A stretch of DNA of 64,000 nt from Krasilnikovozyma curviuscula. Its lineage: Eukaryota > Basidiomycota > Tremellomycetes > Cystofilobasidiales > Mrakiaceae. The DNA lies in the NCBI GenBank assembly GCA_014825775.1, contig MVAQ01000055.1:1-64000 (forward strand). The letters are read 5' to 3'. Below the pieces are notes generated by a model, which was not told where the DNA came from, did no database searches, and saw only the letters and a program-made list of their open reading frames with translations. Of this stretch, positions 12,043 through 22,830 are shown piece after piece (the stretch's first letter is position 1; every line of letters starts with the position of its first letter). Both the position numbers and the translations under genes were made by a program.

Positions 12043-12435
12043 CTTGTTCGTTAGTAATTGGTGGCCTGGCAGTCTAACCACAGCAGAAATTCATCTTCTT
12101 CTTAGAAGAGGTCTCGCCACGGCATTTGAGCACGCTGATTTCCTTAGTTCCGATACAAATTTCGCGCCAGGTAGGTCCTGACGCGCGACTTGACGCGAGA
12201 ACGATCAACACTAATGATTTATCTACTAAAGAGAAGCGTTCGGCGTGTTGTGGCCAAAAAAAAACCAAAAAGGGCCTTGACAAAGGAGGAGGGAATGGGC
12301 TCTACATGTTGACAGGTAAATCGCGTATATTTTGAAATTTCCGTTGAATGCAAAATAGTTTAATTTTACAGAAGAGGGTAAAGAAGTAGCAGTAACTCAT
12401 GAACATGATTCAAAGAGAAGTCCCGGCTTCATGTT
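12043..12435. other. Intergenic region between the GT61-like and thioesterase genes
   Basis: Both neighbours lie on the minus strand, so this is the promoter of the GT61-like gene and the 3' end of the thioesterase gene. It contains an A-rich run near 12255-12270. No gene is supported. Confidence 0.35.
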
Positions 12436-13464
12436 CTATTGCGGTATCACCTTTGACAACCTGAACCATCCAAAATGTTCATTTTCTCGTAAACAAGTGA
12501 AGGGCGAGTCTCAACTGGGTCATCTTAGGCAACATCACTCACCAGGCAGTTAAGTCTTTGATTTCTTTTTCATTTGACGAGTGACCCATTCCTGGATAAG
12601 ATTCAAATTGTATGTCGTTGAAACCAAGATCTTTTAGTATCCCCACCGACTGAACGCCAACTTAAGATGGCGGGTGGTCAGTATCAACCATCAGTCTGGC
12701 TGTTCTGTCGGATCAGGAGCTTTAATCACTTACACTCGTATCGGACCACAGGATCATGGGTTCCATGTCCCCAGAAAATTGGGAGAGATTTAGCAGACTC
12801 GGCAATCATACTTTTGATCTTATGGTTCAGGGGTACCCAAGTTGAAAGCGCTACGTGGTACGAAGCAAGGAGAGTTTGTCAACGCACGGAATCTAACGTC
12901 GTTTAGTGCCTGCAGATACTAACCCACAACACCAGCCAACGCTTTATTTTCATCCCCCGTTAAACCTCCCAGTATCGAAATAACTCCTCCTTGACTGAAG
13001 CCTCCAAGGACCACCCTCTTGTCCTTGAGATCGAATTCACGCTTGATGAGAGCTTGAACTTGCTTGACTGAAGCGGTCATTCCTACCTCATCATCATGCT
13101 GAGAGTCAGTCACCTTGTCCAATTGGGCAATGTCAAACCATCCAGGCATGTGGGCTGGTGGCAGAATTCAGTCTCACGTTCGCATTGCAATCAAAATATC
13201 AGTGGACTCACCTCCCATGTTGATGGTGATTGGGATTGAGGGGCTATGGGGAAGAATCCACTTTACGTGAGGAAGAGCAGGACTGAGCATTTTAGCTACA
13301 GAAGACCAGCCTTCGCCAGAGTCACCTGTTTGAAGAATGTCGAATCAGTTCAGTGGTCGGCCACTTCTTTGACAAAACTACGCACCCAAGCCATGAAGGA
13401 AGATGACTGTAGCAGTATGAGCTGCTCTTGGTGGAACAGTGATGAATTTGAGAGGGGCTGCCAT
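12436..13464 (-). CDS. Acyl-protein thioesterase 1
   Basis: A cytosolic alpha/beta hydrolase that removes palmitate from S-acylated proteins and can act on lysophospholipids. It begins MAAPLKFITVPPRAAHTATV, continues IFLHGLGA, then ILPHSPSIPITINMG and MPGWFDIAQLD. The nucleophile elbow is GGFSQGG (catalytic Ser), the acid lies in HGTHDPVV and the His in GMGHSS, so the triad is complete. The last join, LTAW to LSKVIPQ, uses a donor right after GCCTG and an acceptor before GTTGTC, and ends at TAG (12436). About 235-245 residues, the normal size. Fungal and animal APT1 proteins share this ending. No oddity seen. Confidence 0.93.
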
Positions 13465-14026
13465 CACGAGTGTTCTTTGGTCTGTTGGAGAGGGGGTCGG
13501 TAGAACTTGTAATTGTGCTGCTGAAACGCGTATTGGACTTGAATCACGTTGTTCCTGTATAGAGAGCGATAATTTGATACGCAGATGATCACCAGGAGAA
13601 GAAAGACAACTAGGGTCGAGGTGTACAGAGGGTTGAGTCGTCGCAGCTGCTGCAACAAGCGTGACAGAGAGCCCCTCCGACTTTGGATTAGAAGACGAAT
13701 CTTGGAACGGCTGCAAGTAATCTTCACCACAAAAGAGTGTGGTACAGGCCAGGTTCTGGTCAAGCAGGCGGGGACGAGAGGCGTAGAAATTGGTACGCTG
13801 ACAGTGGACTGCGTGGTGGCCAATTTGGCAGACCGGCAATTCATCAAAACACAAACGATGTTTGAGCAGTTGCGATGGCTTCTCATGAAGATCAAGACGT
13901 ACAGATTTCTTACGCAGAATTAAGATGAATGTGCAGTCTAATTACCAATTCTATGTACCCTGAGAGAACAAAACACAAGACCAACAAAGCTCAATGAACA
14001 TTTAAAAGTAACGCTTTACAACATAT
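13465..14026. other. Intergenic region upstream of the thioesterase gene
   Basis: It lies between two minus-strand genes and holds the thioesterase promoter and the amylase-like gene's 3' UTR. Several long open frames on both strands cross 13500-13900, but none resembles a known family and they overlap each other; I do not support a gene here. Confidence 0.35.
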
Positions 14027-16324
14027 CTATCGACCAGTCGCCATTGCAAACGTCCCGGTGACTCTGCTGGCAGCCTTAGATGCGCAAGAGATCCCTGGGA
14101 TTTGCGACGTACAGAGGCTACCGGCAGCTGTGAGGGCAGTTTGAGGCAGAAAGATCTGTGGAAGAACATACGACACCGTGAGAAAAAGCCAAAAACTGGA
14201 TAATCTAAAGTAAATCGGCCTCACCTGAGGTTGTCCACCGCTCACAATTACAGTCAACTGCTGGTTCGAGTTGACGGTTGATACAGCGCAAGTCAAGACG
14301 TTGACGAGAGATGAACCAGCGGCGTAAGATGTCTGAATTGACAACGAATAGGCTCCAGATGAGGATCCAGCGTTACTCAGTACAGACATGAGAGGGAATT
14401 TAGAAAGCACGACCGTGCGAGCGTCGCTCTGTACGACAAACATCTGCGAGATGGAAGCAAGCGATCAGCACCATACATGGCTTCGAACGTTCGAGACAGG
14501 TTTACTTTGGTAGTGTAGAAAGTGAGAGAAAACAATCCAGCCAATTTTCTAGCGGCATTCAACGACGCAACCATCTGGTACAGCGTTGTTCCCGTGTTAA
14601 ACGGTGATGAACCATAATTCCACATAGCTCCTCTGTTCTGTGGGTCAGTCTGTCCAGTAGCACCTTGCTCATCTCCATAGTACCAGATCGGCATACCATC
14701 TCCAATGAAGAGATAGGAGAATAAATTGGCGAGGAGCTGGTTTTGAATTCAACAAGAAGGGCGGATCAGTGATAGACGTTGCTGAGAGCTCGAGGAGATG
14801 ATTACAACTCACCCCTGGGTCAGAGGTGATAGTAGCTGGTCGGGGCATATCAGGATTTGCTGCGAAGACCCCCAGTATGGTCACGTCACCCATGTAATAG
14901 ACCATCGTGTTGATCATATTGACGAGGTCTTGGATAGAACCTGCGGTGCTACCAAATGCACGGCTAGTTGTTAAATTGAGAAAAAAAAGTCTATAAAAAT
15001 GATCAACTGCAGCAGAGGATGAAAAAGGATCTCACGTTAGAGGGTAGTAGATTGGGTAGTTGGTGACGCTGGTGAGACTGGTGTATGTCTTGTTTTGATA
15101 CCCAGCAACGTAGAGGGGGTCTGAGAGCAAACAAACGACGGTCAGTGCCATTGAGACAATCTGAATGGATATATATTCACATACTTCCGTTCAATATCTC
15201 GCCCATCGCAAAGGTGTTGCTAGCACTGACGAACTGCGGCCAGAAGTCATATCTGACGTGGTTTGCGGCATCAATCCTGATGCCGTCGGCGCCGTATGTC
15301 GAGACCAAGCTTGAGATCCAGTTGTTCAGAGAGTTAATAACATTAGCATTCTCTGTGTTGAGATCAGGAAGTGCTACGTTCGTGTCGCCCATCCAGCACT
15401 GCTCCATTTGATACTGGGAAGATGAAGACGTGATGAAGCAGAAGGGGTGGAAGTACTGGAGATCATTGTACGGTCCATACAGGTTGAGGTTCGCAGGGTT
15501 GAAGGTTGAAGCGGTATTCCCAGCAAGTGCAACGTTTTGGACCACCTATGTTGGGAGAAGCTTGGTTATTTTAGCATCTTAATGGTGATGGAAACAACTG
15601 ACTCACAACGTCGATCATTAGCAACATTCCTCTGCTGTGCATAGCGGAAGATAACGCCTGTAAGTCTGAAGGAGATCCAAAGTGACTGTTGGTGACTGAA
15701 AGGTGCCGATCAGGGCTCTGCCATCTTTACGAGCCGGAAGACGAGAGGGTGAATTGGACTCACCGAACGGATTCGCTTGCCAGTAGCCATGGTACGCGAC
15801 TCCAGCCGTCAGGGGACTTGAAATGACACTCGTAATTGGTGAGATCCAAATCGCATCGAACCCCATCTGTTGGATATAATCTAGCTTGGAGACTGGTGAG
15901 AAACAAATGATGAGTTAGCGGTTAGTCAGAGCTTGACGAGCCGGACGGTCACAAAACGCGCTAAAATATACTTACTGATACCCTGCCATGTTCCTCCACA
16001 CCAATCCTTTGAATTGGATGGACAAGACGCGTAGTTAGTGCCCGCTGGGGAGAATCTATCCGTGACGATCTGTTTTGATCAACCGAATAAGAAAAATTAA
16101 GGTTTCCACAATACAACAACACAGATCAAATGAAGTGAAAGGAAGATTTTAGTGCCATAACAACCAGAGATAAGTCAAAGATGAGGTTGAAAGAGAGAGG
16201 GACTCGCCTGGTAGATGGTTCTGGTCCGCCAGTCGCCAGTAGACGCACAATTCCCCCGCATGGCCAGTAGTGTACATGCAAGACTGGATAGGACAAGAGA
16301 AGAGAAAGAAATTGCTGGACGCAT
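14027..16324 (-). CDS. Secreted GH13 alpha-amylase-like protein with altered active site
   Basis: Homologue of fungal secreted alpha-amylases of the Taka-amylase type. It starts MRPAISFLSLVLSSLACTLL, a signal peptide, then WRTRTIYQIVTDRFSPAGTN, GFDAIWISPITS, YFHPFCFITSSSSQYQMEQC and LVSTYGADGIRIDAANH. The three GH13 acids are kept: Asp in GIRIDAANH, Glu in AMGEILNGS, Asp in AANPDMPR. Conserved residues around them are not: region I reads DVVVQN where DVVANH is usual (His to Asn), region II has Asn for the usual Lys in VKH, and region IV reads ANPD where ENHD is usual (His to Pro). The C-terminal beta-sandwich domain is present (SGAYSLSIQTSYAAG). About 500-520 residues. The first intron starts with GC, not GT (CTACCAG/gcgagt). 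It could be a weak or changed-specificity enzyme, or a non-catalytic glucan-binding protein. Confidence 0.9.
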
Positions 16325-16955
16325 GTTGGTAGAGTTCTAAGAGAAGGTCTGCTTTATGCCAAGATACAGGTATTGGTTCAGCCACGAGCTGGGAGAAGAA
16401 GCAGGAGGATGAGAAAGGCTTTACAGAGGCACGTCACAGGTGCAGTAGGAGCAGTCCCCAGTATTCCAGTGGATGGAGTTGGTCGCTGGCTGCAAGAAGG
16501 ATCGACGACCGCTGTAAGAAAGAGAAAACCCTCGCGTCGTTTTTTCTGATGCTTGGCCAAGCAAGCGTGGATGGAGTTGGTTGATAAATACACGAAGCAG
16601 AGCTGAGAGGTGCTGAGGAGCTGGAGAAGACGAAGTAAAAGGAATGTGGAATAGGATGAACAACAGAGAGCGTAGGCTGATGGAGAGAGAACGGGAACGA
16701 CGAGGAAAACAAGAACGGCGGAGGACTCCTTCGCCACGAATGCTTGTTCGCTCGCAGCAGCTGCCCGACTTGCCCTCAAGCTATGCCTTAGACTTCCGCT
16801 ATAGGACCGGTTCCCTCGGGTTGCAAGCATTCCGGGTAAGCTGACAGGCGTCTCTTATTAGGAAAACACTGTATCCCTTTGGTTGTCGTGTTCAAGTTCA
16901 ATTTCCAAAGTAGACTGTTGTCGTCCTCTGGGTTGTGCCCACTCCCCCTTCATCG
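16325..16955. promoter_or_regulatory. Divergent promoter between the amylase-like and fucosyltransferase-like genes
   Basis: The start codons at 16324 (minus) and 16956 (plus) face away from each other. The stretch is purine-rich on the plus strand. It carries an exact 15-base direct repeat, GTGGATGGAGTTGGT, at 16469-16483 and 16567-16581. Open frames on the minus strand here are leucine/serine-rich and look like low-complexity read-through, so I support no gene. Confidence 0.4.
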
Positions 16956-18875
16956 ATGGCGGGGACTTTGGAAACCATCAGAAGGAGAAAGCTCGTACTC
17001 ATTAGCATATCTTGCATCATCCTCATCCTCGCTGCATCCGGCCTCTCGATCGGCCTTTCCTCCGCTCGCATCCCTCAATCGTATCTGAACCTCTTGACGT
17101 CGTGCCCAGAGACCGTACTACCGGTCCTAGACTGTCCAGTTTGCCCGATCACAACTCACCAGGCTGAACATGAGATCGAACCCCCCCTCCCACCACTTCC
17201 ACCGGCGTCACAACTATCACCGCCAGTTTCCAAAGGCAACAACGTCCTCGCCGTCCTTTCCTCTCCCAACCCGTCCAAAACATTTAAATCAAATATCAGA
17301 GAGGATGCTAAACTCTTCACTCTGGTTAAATGGGCTCCAGCGAATATGGGCATGTGTGGGTCCTTTTCAATCCATTCAGTTCTGCAGGCGCGTCGCTGTC
17401 ACTGACAGTTTGTTCTTCGCCCCATTACTTTCATAAAGCAAACCAAGTCTTCCTGATAATAGGCCTCCTCGAACTAGCGATGCGTCTTAAACGGGCACCA
17501 CTGATTCAGCCCTTGGTTCCCAATACGCACGTTTCCTCTGGCGCTGGTCGTCTGGATTTCAGCGCCGTGTTCTCGCTAGATACTCTGTCTGATGCATTGG
17601 ATATAGATGTGGTTGAGTGGCACAACTTGGCGCTTCCTCGGGAACCTGGAGTGGACGAAGATCCCAACGAAACAGTGGACCTGTCTTGTATCAGCTCACT
17701 ACCAGGCGATGCAGAGTTCGACTTCCACGCAACGGGCAAACTCCCATTCTACAAGGTTAATCTTGGCCACTGGAATATTCCTTATGACTATGACCTGAAG
17801 ACTTACTCAGATCATCAAGCATTCTTGGAGTATATGGCACCAAAAAAGTTGTCTAGCTGGATCAACCAGACAGATCAAGCCTTCCCACCTGATAGTTTCA
17901 TCGACGATCAGGTCCTCTGCTACGATGTGTGGTTCTCACGTACTCTTTTCTTTCCCTCAACCCCATTGCTTGAATCATTCACGGATGATGAGTACTGGCC
18001 CGTGTTTGATCGAGTCGGTCAACATCTGTAATGTCGCATCCTCTTAACCATATCTCTCTCCGGTGTTGCTGACTTCTTTTCTTTTTCTCCTAGCCGCTGG
18101 ACTGATTCTTTGATAAACATGGCGAACGAAGTTCTGGCCAAAATATTTGTGGAAGGTATCGATTCTGGGGTATGTGAAACCGTAACATCTGCAATTCCAT
18201 TTTTCGGCTTTGTCTTTAATGTCACTTTTTGATCCTTTGGCTACTATCCAACAGTATATTTCGGTTCATATCAGACATGGGTATGCCATCATTGACGGGA
18301 TTTTTTTGTTAGAACCTGTGCTGACTCTGGAAACCGACCACCTCTTGTAGCGACTTTGTTCCTGCGAGCTCTGTGGTGTGTAGCAGCAACATGGAGAGAC
18401 TGCCAGAAACGCAGTGCCTTCAGCCTGTATCTGCATATCAAGATGCTGTCGATCGCTTGAAGTCGATCATCCTGGCTAAGCATGGGAGAGATGTTTCCAA
18501 CGTGTTAGTCACGACGGACTCCCATGACCCCGCATTCTTGAACGATATCGTCACCTTGGGCTGGAAGGTTGTTGATCATGTAAGGCGTCATTTTGTCCCG
18601 CTCTCATTCATGTCGCTTTCGCTAATGCCACTGCGATGCGATCTCAGGACGTACTGAACACAACTGGACTGTATGGAGAGTGGTATCGAACCCTGATAGA
18701 CTCTGTACTTCTTTCCAATGGGAAGGGGTTCGTTGGAACGAGTGAATCCACATTCTCTCAGTTGGCAGCACATCGGGTCAAACACTGGCATCAAGGACCA
18801 TACACGTACATCAGCTCTCTTGAAAGTACGAAGGTAACAACCCCTTTATCGAAAAGGGTTAAAGAAGGAAGATGA
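16956..18875 (+). CDS. O-fucosyltransferase-like type II membrane protein
   Basis: ATG at 16956 gives MAGTLETIRRRKLVLISISC, then a hydrophobic run to about residue 33: a short basic tail and one anchor. A Pro-rich stem follows. The catalytic region starts with LFTLVKWAPANMG, which after splicing continues INQVFLIIGLLELAMRLKRA, like the donor-site loop at the start of GDP-fucose protein O-fucosyltransferases. VGQHLRWTDSL, YISVHIRHGDF (the HxRxGDF motif whose Arg contacts the donor) and VLVTTDSHDPAFL follow. Near the end, GFVGTSESTFSQLAAHRV matches the FvGt-STfS-RV pattern of the family. About 540 residues, seven or so exons; the last exon could contain a further intron near 18834. A clear paralogue lies at the right edge (62667-64000). 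The acceptor is unknown; donor specificity for GDP-fucose is inferred from family only. Confidence 0.82.
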
Positions 18876-19147
18876 GCAGGGCGATCTACCGTTCTTTGAG
18901 GATCGTGTTCGTGGGAGATGATTTTGGTCGAGTGTTGTCGCATTGTTTCTAGGGGCTTTCATTTTATTGTATTTTGCTATTGACCCAAGGGATAAGCTTG
19001 CAAAAGTGAATGTGACATTCCATCTACAACAAGAATATAGTTACATAATGTGCTCTGTCTTCTCTTTTCCCTGGGTTCACTTCTGTGTCGTCTATGTAGC
19101 CTTGTTTGTAATATCCGAATTACTGCAAGATCATTCCCCATCTGCCT

Positions 19148-20209
19148 TCAACACTCCTCCATCCTTTGGCCACTTTCCTTCTTCCATTCCTCAAACATCT
19201 TGTGGACCTGCGCAGCAATCTCCAGATGCTTAGCGTCGCTGACGGAATCGATGTTTCCTTCAATTAGCCAGTTGAACCACCTGTCCCTCCTAGATCCAGC
19301 GCCAGCAACTTTACTTGGATCACTTGACTTGTGGGACTTGTAGACTGTTTCTAGTGGGTGGAAGAGCCCAACTGATGTTTCGATCCGAGCCGGCGAGTTG
19401 ACGGCGTTGTCCCAAAACACTTTTGCACCGCACGTTGGACAAAAGTGACGGTAGTATCCTTTTGAGGATTCATACGACTGGGTATGGAAGATAGATTCAA
19501 TGTCCTCTGATTTAATAGTGATGGTGGATGGTGTAGTTGTCGAAGATAGATTTGAACCATCCGAAAAGACGAAAGACGCCTTATAAATCCAAGTCCAGCT
19601 GGAGATTTCAAAGCCTGATGTTGTGACGCACATGTCACAGAAGCAGAATCCTGCTCCATACCGAAAGTCATTGACTGCCCTTGCGTTCGGATCAGGGTTG
19701 GGATTCAGAGCGATTCGAAAGCTGATTCGACCACAGTCGCAGGAAGCTTGTAAAGTGTCGGAGGTGGTGAGGGGTTCCACAGGTAAAGAATAATGATACT
19801 GAGGTGAGCTTGGGCTTGAGAATGAGAACCAGGGAGCAGCACCCCCGTCAATGGTAGAAGGGACGTCGAGATGTTCGTGAATAATGACTCCGTCTCTTTC
19901 CCCACCGTGGAGCTTCAGCAAACCAGATGCTATCCGTACGCTTCCTACTTCGGCGCCTTCTCTCAAGACACTACATCCACATGTATCACAGAAAGAGTAT
20001 CCCTTGTATTCGGTCAGGTGCCTTCTGCTGAAGCCAGATAACACGCTGTTTGGAACCTCAACCCACGACGCAAAGAACTCGCCAGAGATCTTCCTAGCTT
20101 CAAGAGAATGGTCGACAAGTACTTTGAGAGGCAACAGGGTGGATAAAACCTCAAACGAGAAAGAGTTGGAGCCGCAACGACAGGATGCTGCAAAGAGCGA
20201 GGTGTCCAT
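19148..20209 (-). CDS. Tandem GFA/CENP-V-domain protein
   Basis: A single uninterrupted frame of 353 codons starting MDTSLFAASCRCGSNSFSFE. It has two copies of the zinc-binding fold of the glutathione-dependent formaldehyde-activating enzyme/CENP-V family. The second copy (from about residue 155) is complete: ASCDCGRISF, then GFCFCDMCVTTSG, then HFCPTCGAKVFW. The first copy has SCRCG and FCDTCGCSV but lacks the middle CxCxxC motif, so it probably binds one zinc fewer. Such proteins are widespread in fungi and bacteria; their in vivo reaction is mostly unknown despite the name. The gene has no introns, unlike almost all its neighbours. The C-terminus is charged and ends RMEEC. Confidence 0.9.
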   Translation of the reverse strand: MDTSLFAASCRCGSNSFSFEVLSTLLPLKVLVDHSLEARKISGEFFASWVEVPNSVLSGFSRRHLTEYKGYSFCDTCGCSVLREGAEVGSVRIASGLLKLHGGERDGVIIHEHLDVPSTIDGGAAPWFSFSSPSSPQYHYSLPVEPLTTSDTLQASCDCGRISFRIALNPNPDPNARAVNDFRYGAGFCFCDMCVTTSGFEISSWTWIYKASFVFSDGSNLSSTTTPSTITIKSEDIESIFHTQSYESSKGYYRHFCPTCGAKVFWDNAVNSPARIETSVGLFHPLETVYKSHKSSDPSKVAGAGSRRDRWFNWLIEGNIDSVSDAKHLEIAAQVHKMFEEWKKESGQRMEEC

Positions 20210-20799
20210 TATGCACCAAACCCGAGACTGATAAGGCTAAGAAGTGTGTTAAAGAGAGATGCCGTCCTGATGCCGATGCCGACTCTATGAAGGGTACTCC
20301 CAGTACTCCCAACACAGAGTTCAAAAGTGTGGGAGGGCCGTAAGTGGAGGGTGATGGTTGGCGACGGAGAGAGAGGAGACGCCGAGTCCAGAAAGTGACC
20401 AGGGGAAGATAATACTTCCAGCGCACCGCAACAGCATGGAGGCACGTCCAGACGACAGAGAAGGCTACAGTACCTAAGAGGCATCGCTGTTGTCTCCCAG
20501 ATTTCTGGCTGGACGGCTGTCTCACCAAAGCGCAGCCAGCGTCATACACCGAATGAGTCGAAGAGGCCGGCAAGGCCCAAAAGGCCATCCTTTCGAGCAG
20601 CAGTCCCCCAGGAAAGCACGTTCCCTACCCTATGTTACTGGATATGTGTGTTGGAAAGGCAAGTCGGCTCCCAGCGTCTGACAGGACTCAGCCAGCAGCC
20701 AACGGGGCCAAACTTTATTCAATGTGTTTCTCAAAACAGATCGCTTCTCCTCCCAGCGTCACCCAGACTGCTCTGCTACATGCAACACTCACATGCAGG
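20210..20799. promoter_or_regulatory. Divergent promoter between the GFA protein and an SGNH protein
   Basis: Start codons at 20209 (minus) and 20800 (plus) diverge across 590 bases. Open frames on both strands here are shadows without family features. An in-frame ATG at 20632 could extend the SGNH protein, but the added sequence has no recognisable content. Confidence 0.4.
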
Positions 20800-22709
20800 A
20801 TGCTGAAAGTACGAGTCTCGTATCTCGTTGCCCCGGGTGTGCTCTTCCTGCTGTTCACCCTCTGGTCGCTCGCCGAGATCTCCCGACTCTTCGGTTCCCC
20901 CGGCCTCGCCAGCTCCTCCTCCTCCCAACCTGCTTCGCAGCGGTGTCCTAGCATACATACAGAAGACAACGGACCGGCTCTCTTCACGGCTTTTCACCGC
21001 ATCCATCAGCTCAATCAAAGTACCTTCGAGGTCGAGGTAGCTCACGATCAACTGCTCTGCAACTCATTCTCTATTCGGATTTCTAGGCGGGACAAAGGCG
21101 AATGCTCTGTCGCCGAAGGTACCGTTGCCTCGCTGAGCTCTGACCCTGAGCATGTGACGTTCATGAGGGAAAGAAGAGGACCAGACTCGTTTCTGGTGAG
21201 GGTCGATGGCAGTGAGAGATGGGCGAGTGAGGAGAGTGTGTACGAGGGCGACTGCACCTACAGGTTCGACGTCACGTTAAGGAATGCAGGGCCTTTCAGT
21301 GTGGAAATCTTCCACATGTACGAGGTAAGTGCTGGTCAGGCGTATTACATACCCCCTGGATTGGACCCAACTGACGGCAATAATGAGTGCTCGCTCTTTT
21401 TCGCTTGACGCCTTACATCCCTTAGAAATATCAAGATTTGGAGGAAGTGGCTTCAGACTGTCCGCCGCTGCAGTATTCACCTCTTCTAATCGCACCCCTA
21501 TCCTTGAACATCTGTGATCCGTCTTGCATCCCAGTTCACACCAGACCAACGGGTGAAGAGGATGCAGAGATCATTTATCCGCCACTTTCAGAGATACAAA
21601 CAGAACAGCTTTCCCTACCGGCATGTAGTGGCCACTCACCTATCAGAGGGGTATATGTGCCCCTCAGCTGGATCGATGTCGTCCGTCCGCGGTTCTCAGC
21701 CATCGTCGGCGCCCTCTCCCATCGACCTCTCTCAGCCCACCACCGCTTTGTCCCCACTGGGTGTCAATGGGATCACGATGGTCTCTTGTTCAGAGATCAC
21801 TCCGCCTGCCTAAAAAAACAACAGCACATTCACGTCATTGGTGACTCCCACGCACGAGTCGTCGCAGACTCCATGATCTACAGACTCCAAGGTCATGACG
21901 ATATCAACAACTGGTCAACGAAGGAAGAGAATAAGCAGATTGTGTTTGAAGGGGGCACGACGATGGTGAGCTTTCAATGGGACCACCAGGGCGTCGCGCT
22001 GGATCATTACACCTGCGAGCAATACAACTCGTGCTCTGGCCTTATCATCAGTCTAGTAAGTTTCAACAAACACACCCACATCACTCTCACCCTGCTGCTC
22101 ATCCTCGCATCATTACACTGATTCGTTGGTCTGCACGGTTTCCCAAGGGGTATCATCACACCAACGACATGACAACAGCACAAGCCAGAGAGTGGATCGA
22201 TACTTTACTTTCCAAGGTTGCATCGAGGGTGGATCAGTGTACTTCAGCAGCGGGGAAGAACAGGTTCCCCCTCGTGTTTCTATCACCACCGGCCATTCCT
22301 CCTCGGTCGGACGTGAACTTTGTTGCCATTTGGAAAGACAAGAAGACAAATGCGAGGTGAGTTCCTTTACTGCTTCAGCTGCATCACTTTTCGATTCGAG
22401 CTTTTCTTTGCTGACTATAATCTTTACTGCGAACAGGCTGAAGCTCTGGTCTGACAGTTTCACTGAGATCGCTTTGAGGCACGGCTACGCTGTCGTCGAC
22501 CAGTTTGCATTGACACAACCGTTTTCTGAAATTCCTCTGTAAGTAACATGCCTACCGTTAGGTGTTTCATTCACCCTCCCGATGCTGAATTTTCCCATCC
22601 ATCTCCCTCGACCTTCGCTCACAGCGGCACCGATCGGGTGCATTATCTAGGGACAGATGCCCTCTCTCCCATTGTGGATGAGACAATGGCCAAAGTAGGG
22701 ATTTGTTAA
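20800..22709 (+). CDS. SGNH-fold (PC-esterase-like) type II membrane protein
   Basis: Start MLKVRVSYLVAPGVLFLLFT is a basic tail plus one anchor, then a Ser-rich stem (LASSSSSQPASQ). The lumenal domain has HIHVIGDSHARVVADSMIY, with the GDS nucleophile block, and ends GTDRVHYLGTDALSPIVDE, giving the DxxH pair needed to finish a Ser-Asp-His triad. This layout is that of PC-esterase/TBL/Cas1-like proteins that add or remove O-acetyl groups on polysaccharides in the Golgi. About 540 residues over six exons; the joins MYE/KYQDLEE and ISL/ITLIRW were inferred. ATG 20800 was preferred over the upstream in-frame ATG at 20632 because it sets the anchor at the N-terminus. It is one of three SGNH proteins in the window, which differ too much to be recent duplicates. 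Whether it is an acetyltransferase or an esterase is open. Confidence 0.78.
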
Positions 22710-22830
22710 GTAAGAAGTGGAGAAATATGGGAAAGGAGCACGTTCAACTGGCGTGTGGTATCTGCTGCTGAGAGTTGTCAATAAATATGCATGTGTGTCT
22801 ATTTGTGTCAAGTGCGGTGCGAGAAATCCA

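Noticed and set aside
13500..13923. Overlapping open frames on both strands upstream of the thioesterase
   Set aside because: No recognisable domain; the minus-strand frame simply runs into the thioesterase start and the plus-strand one is its shadow.
16378..16830. Long minus-strand open frames in the divergent promoter, rich in Leu and Ser
   Set aside because: Three frames overlap in the same purine/pyrimidine-biased sequence, none has motifs, and the amylase-like gene has a clear signal-peptide start at 16324.
20632..20800. Upstream ATG at 20632 as the true start of SGNH gene 1
   Set aside because: It would place about 56 unremarkable residues before the membrane anchor; ATG 20800 gives the basic-tail-plus-anchor start seen in the sister proteins. 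It cannot be excluded without RNA data.
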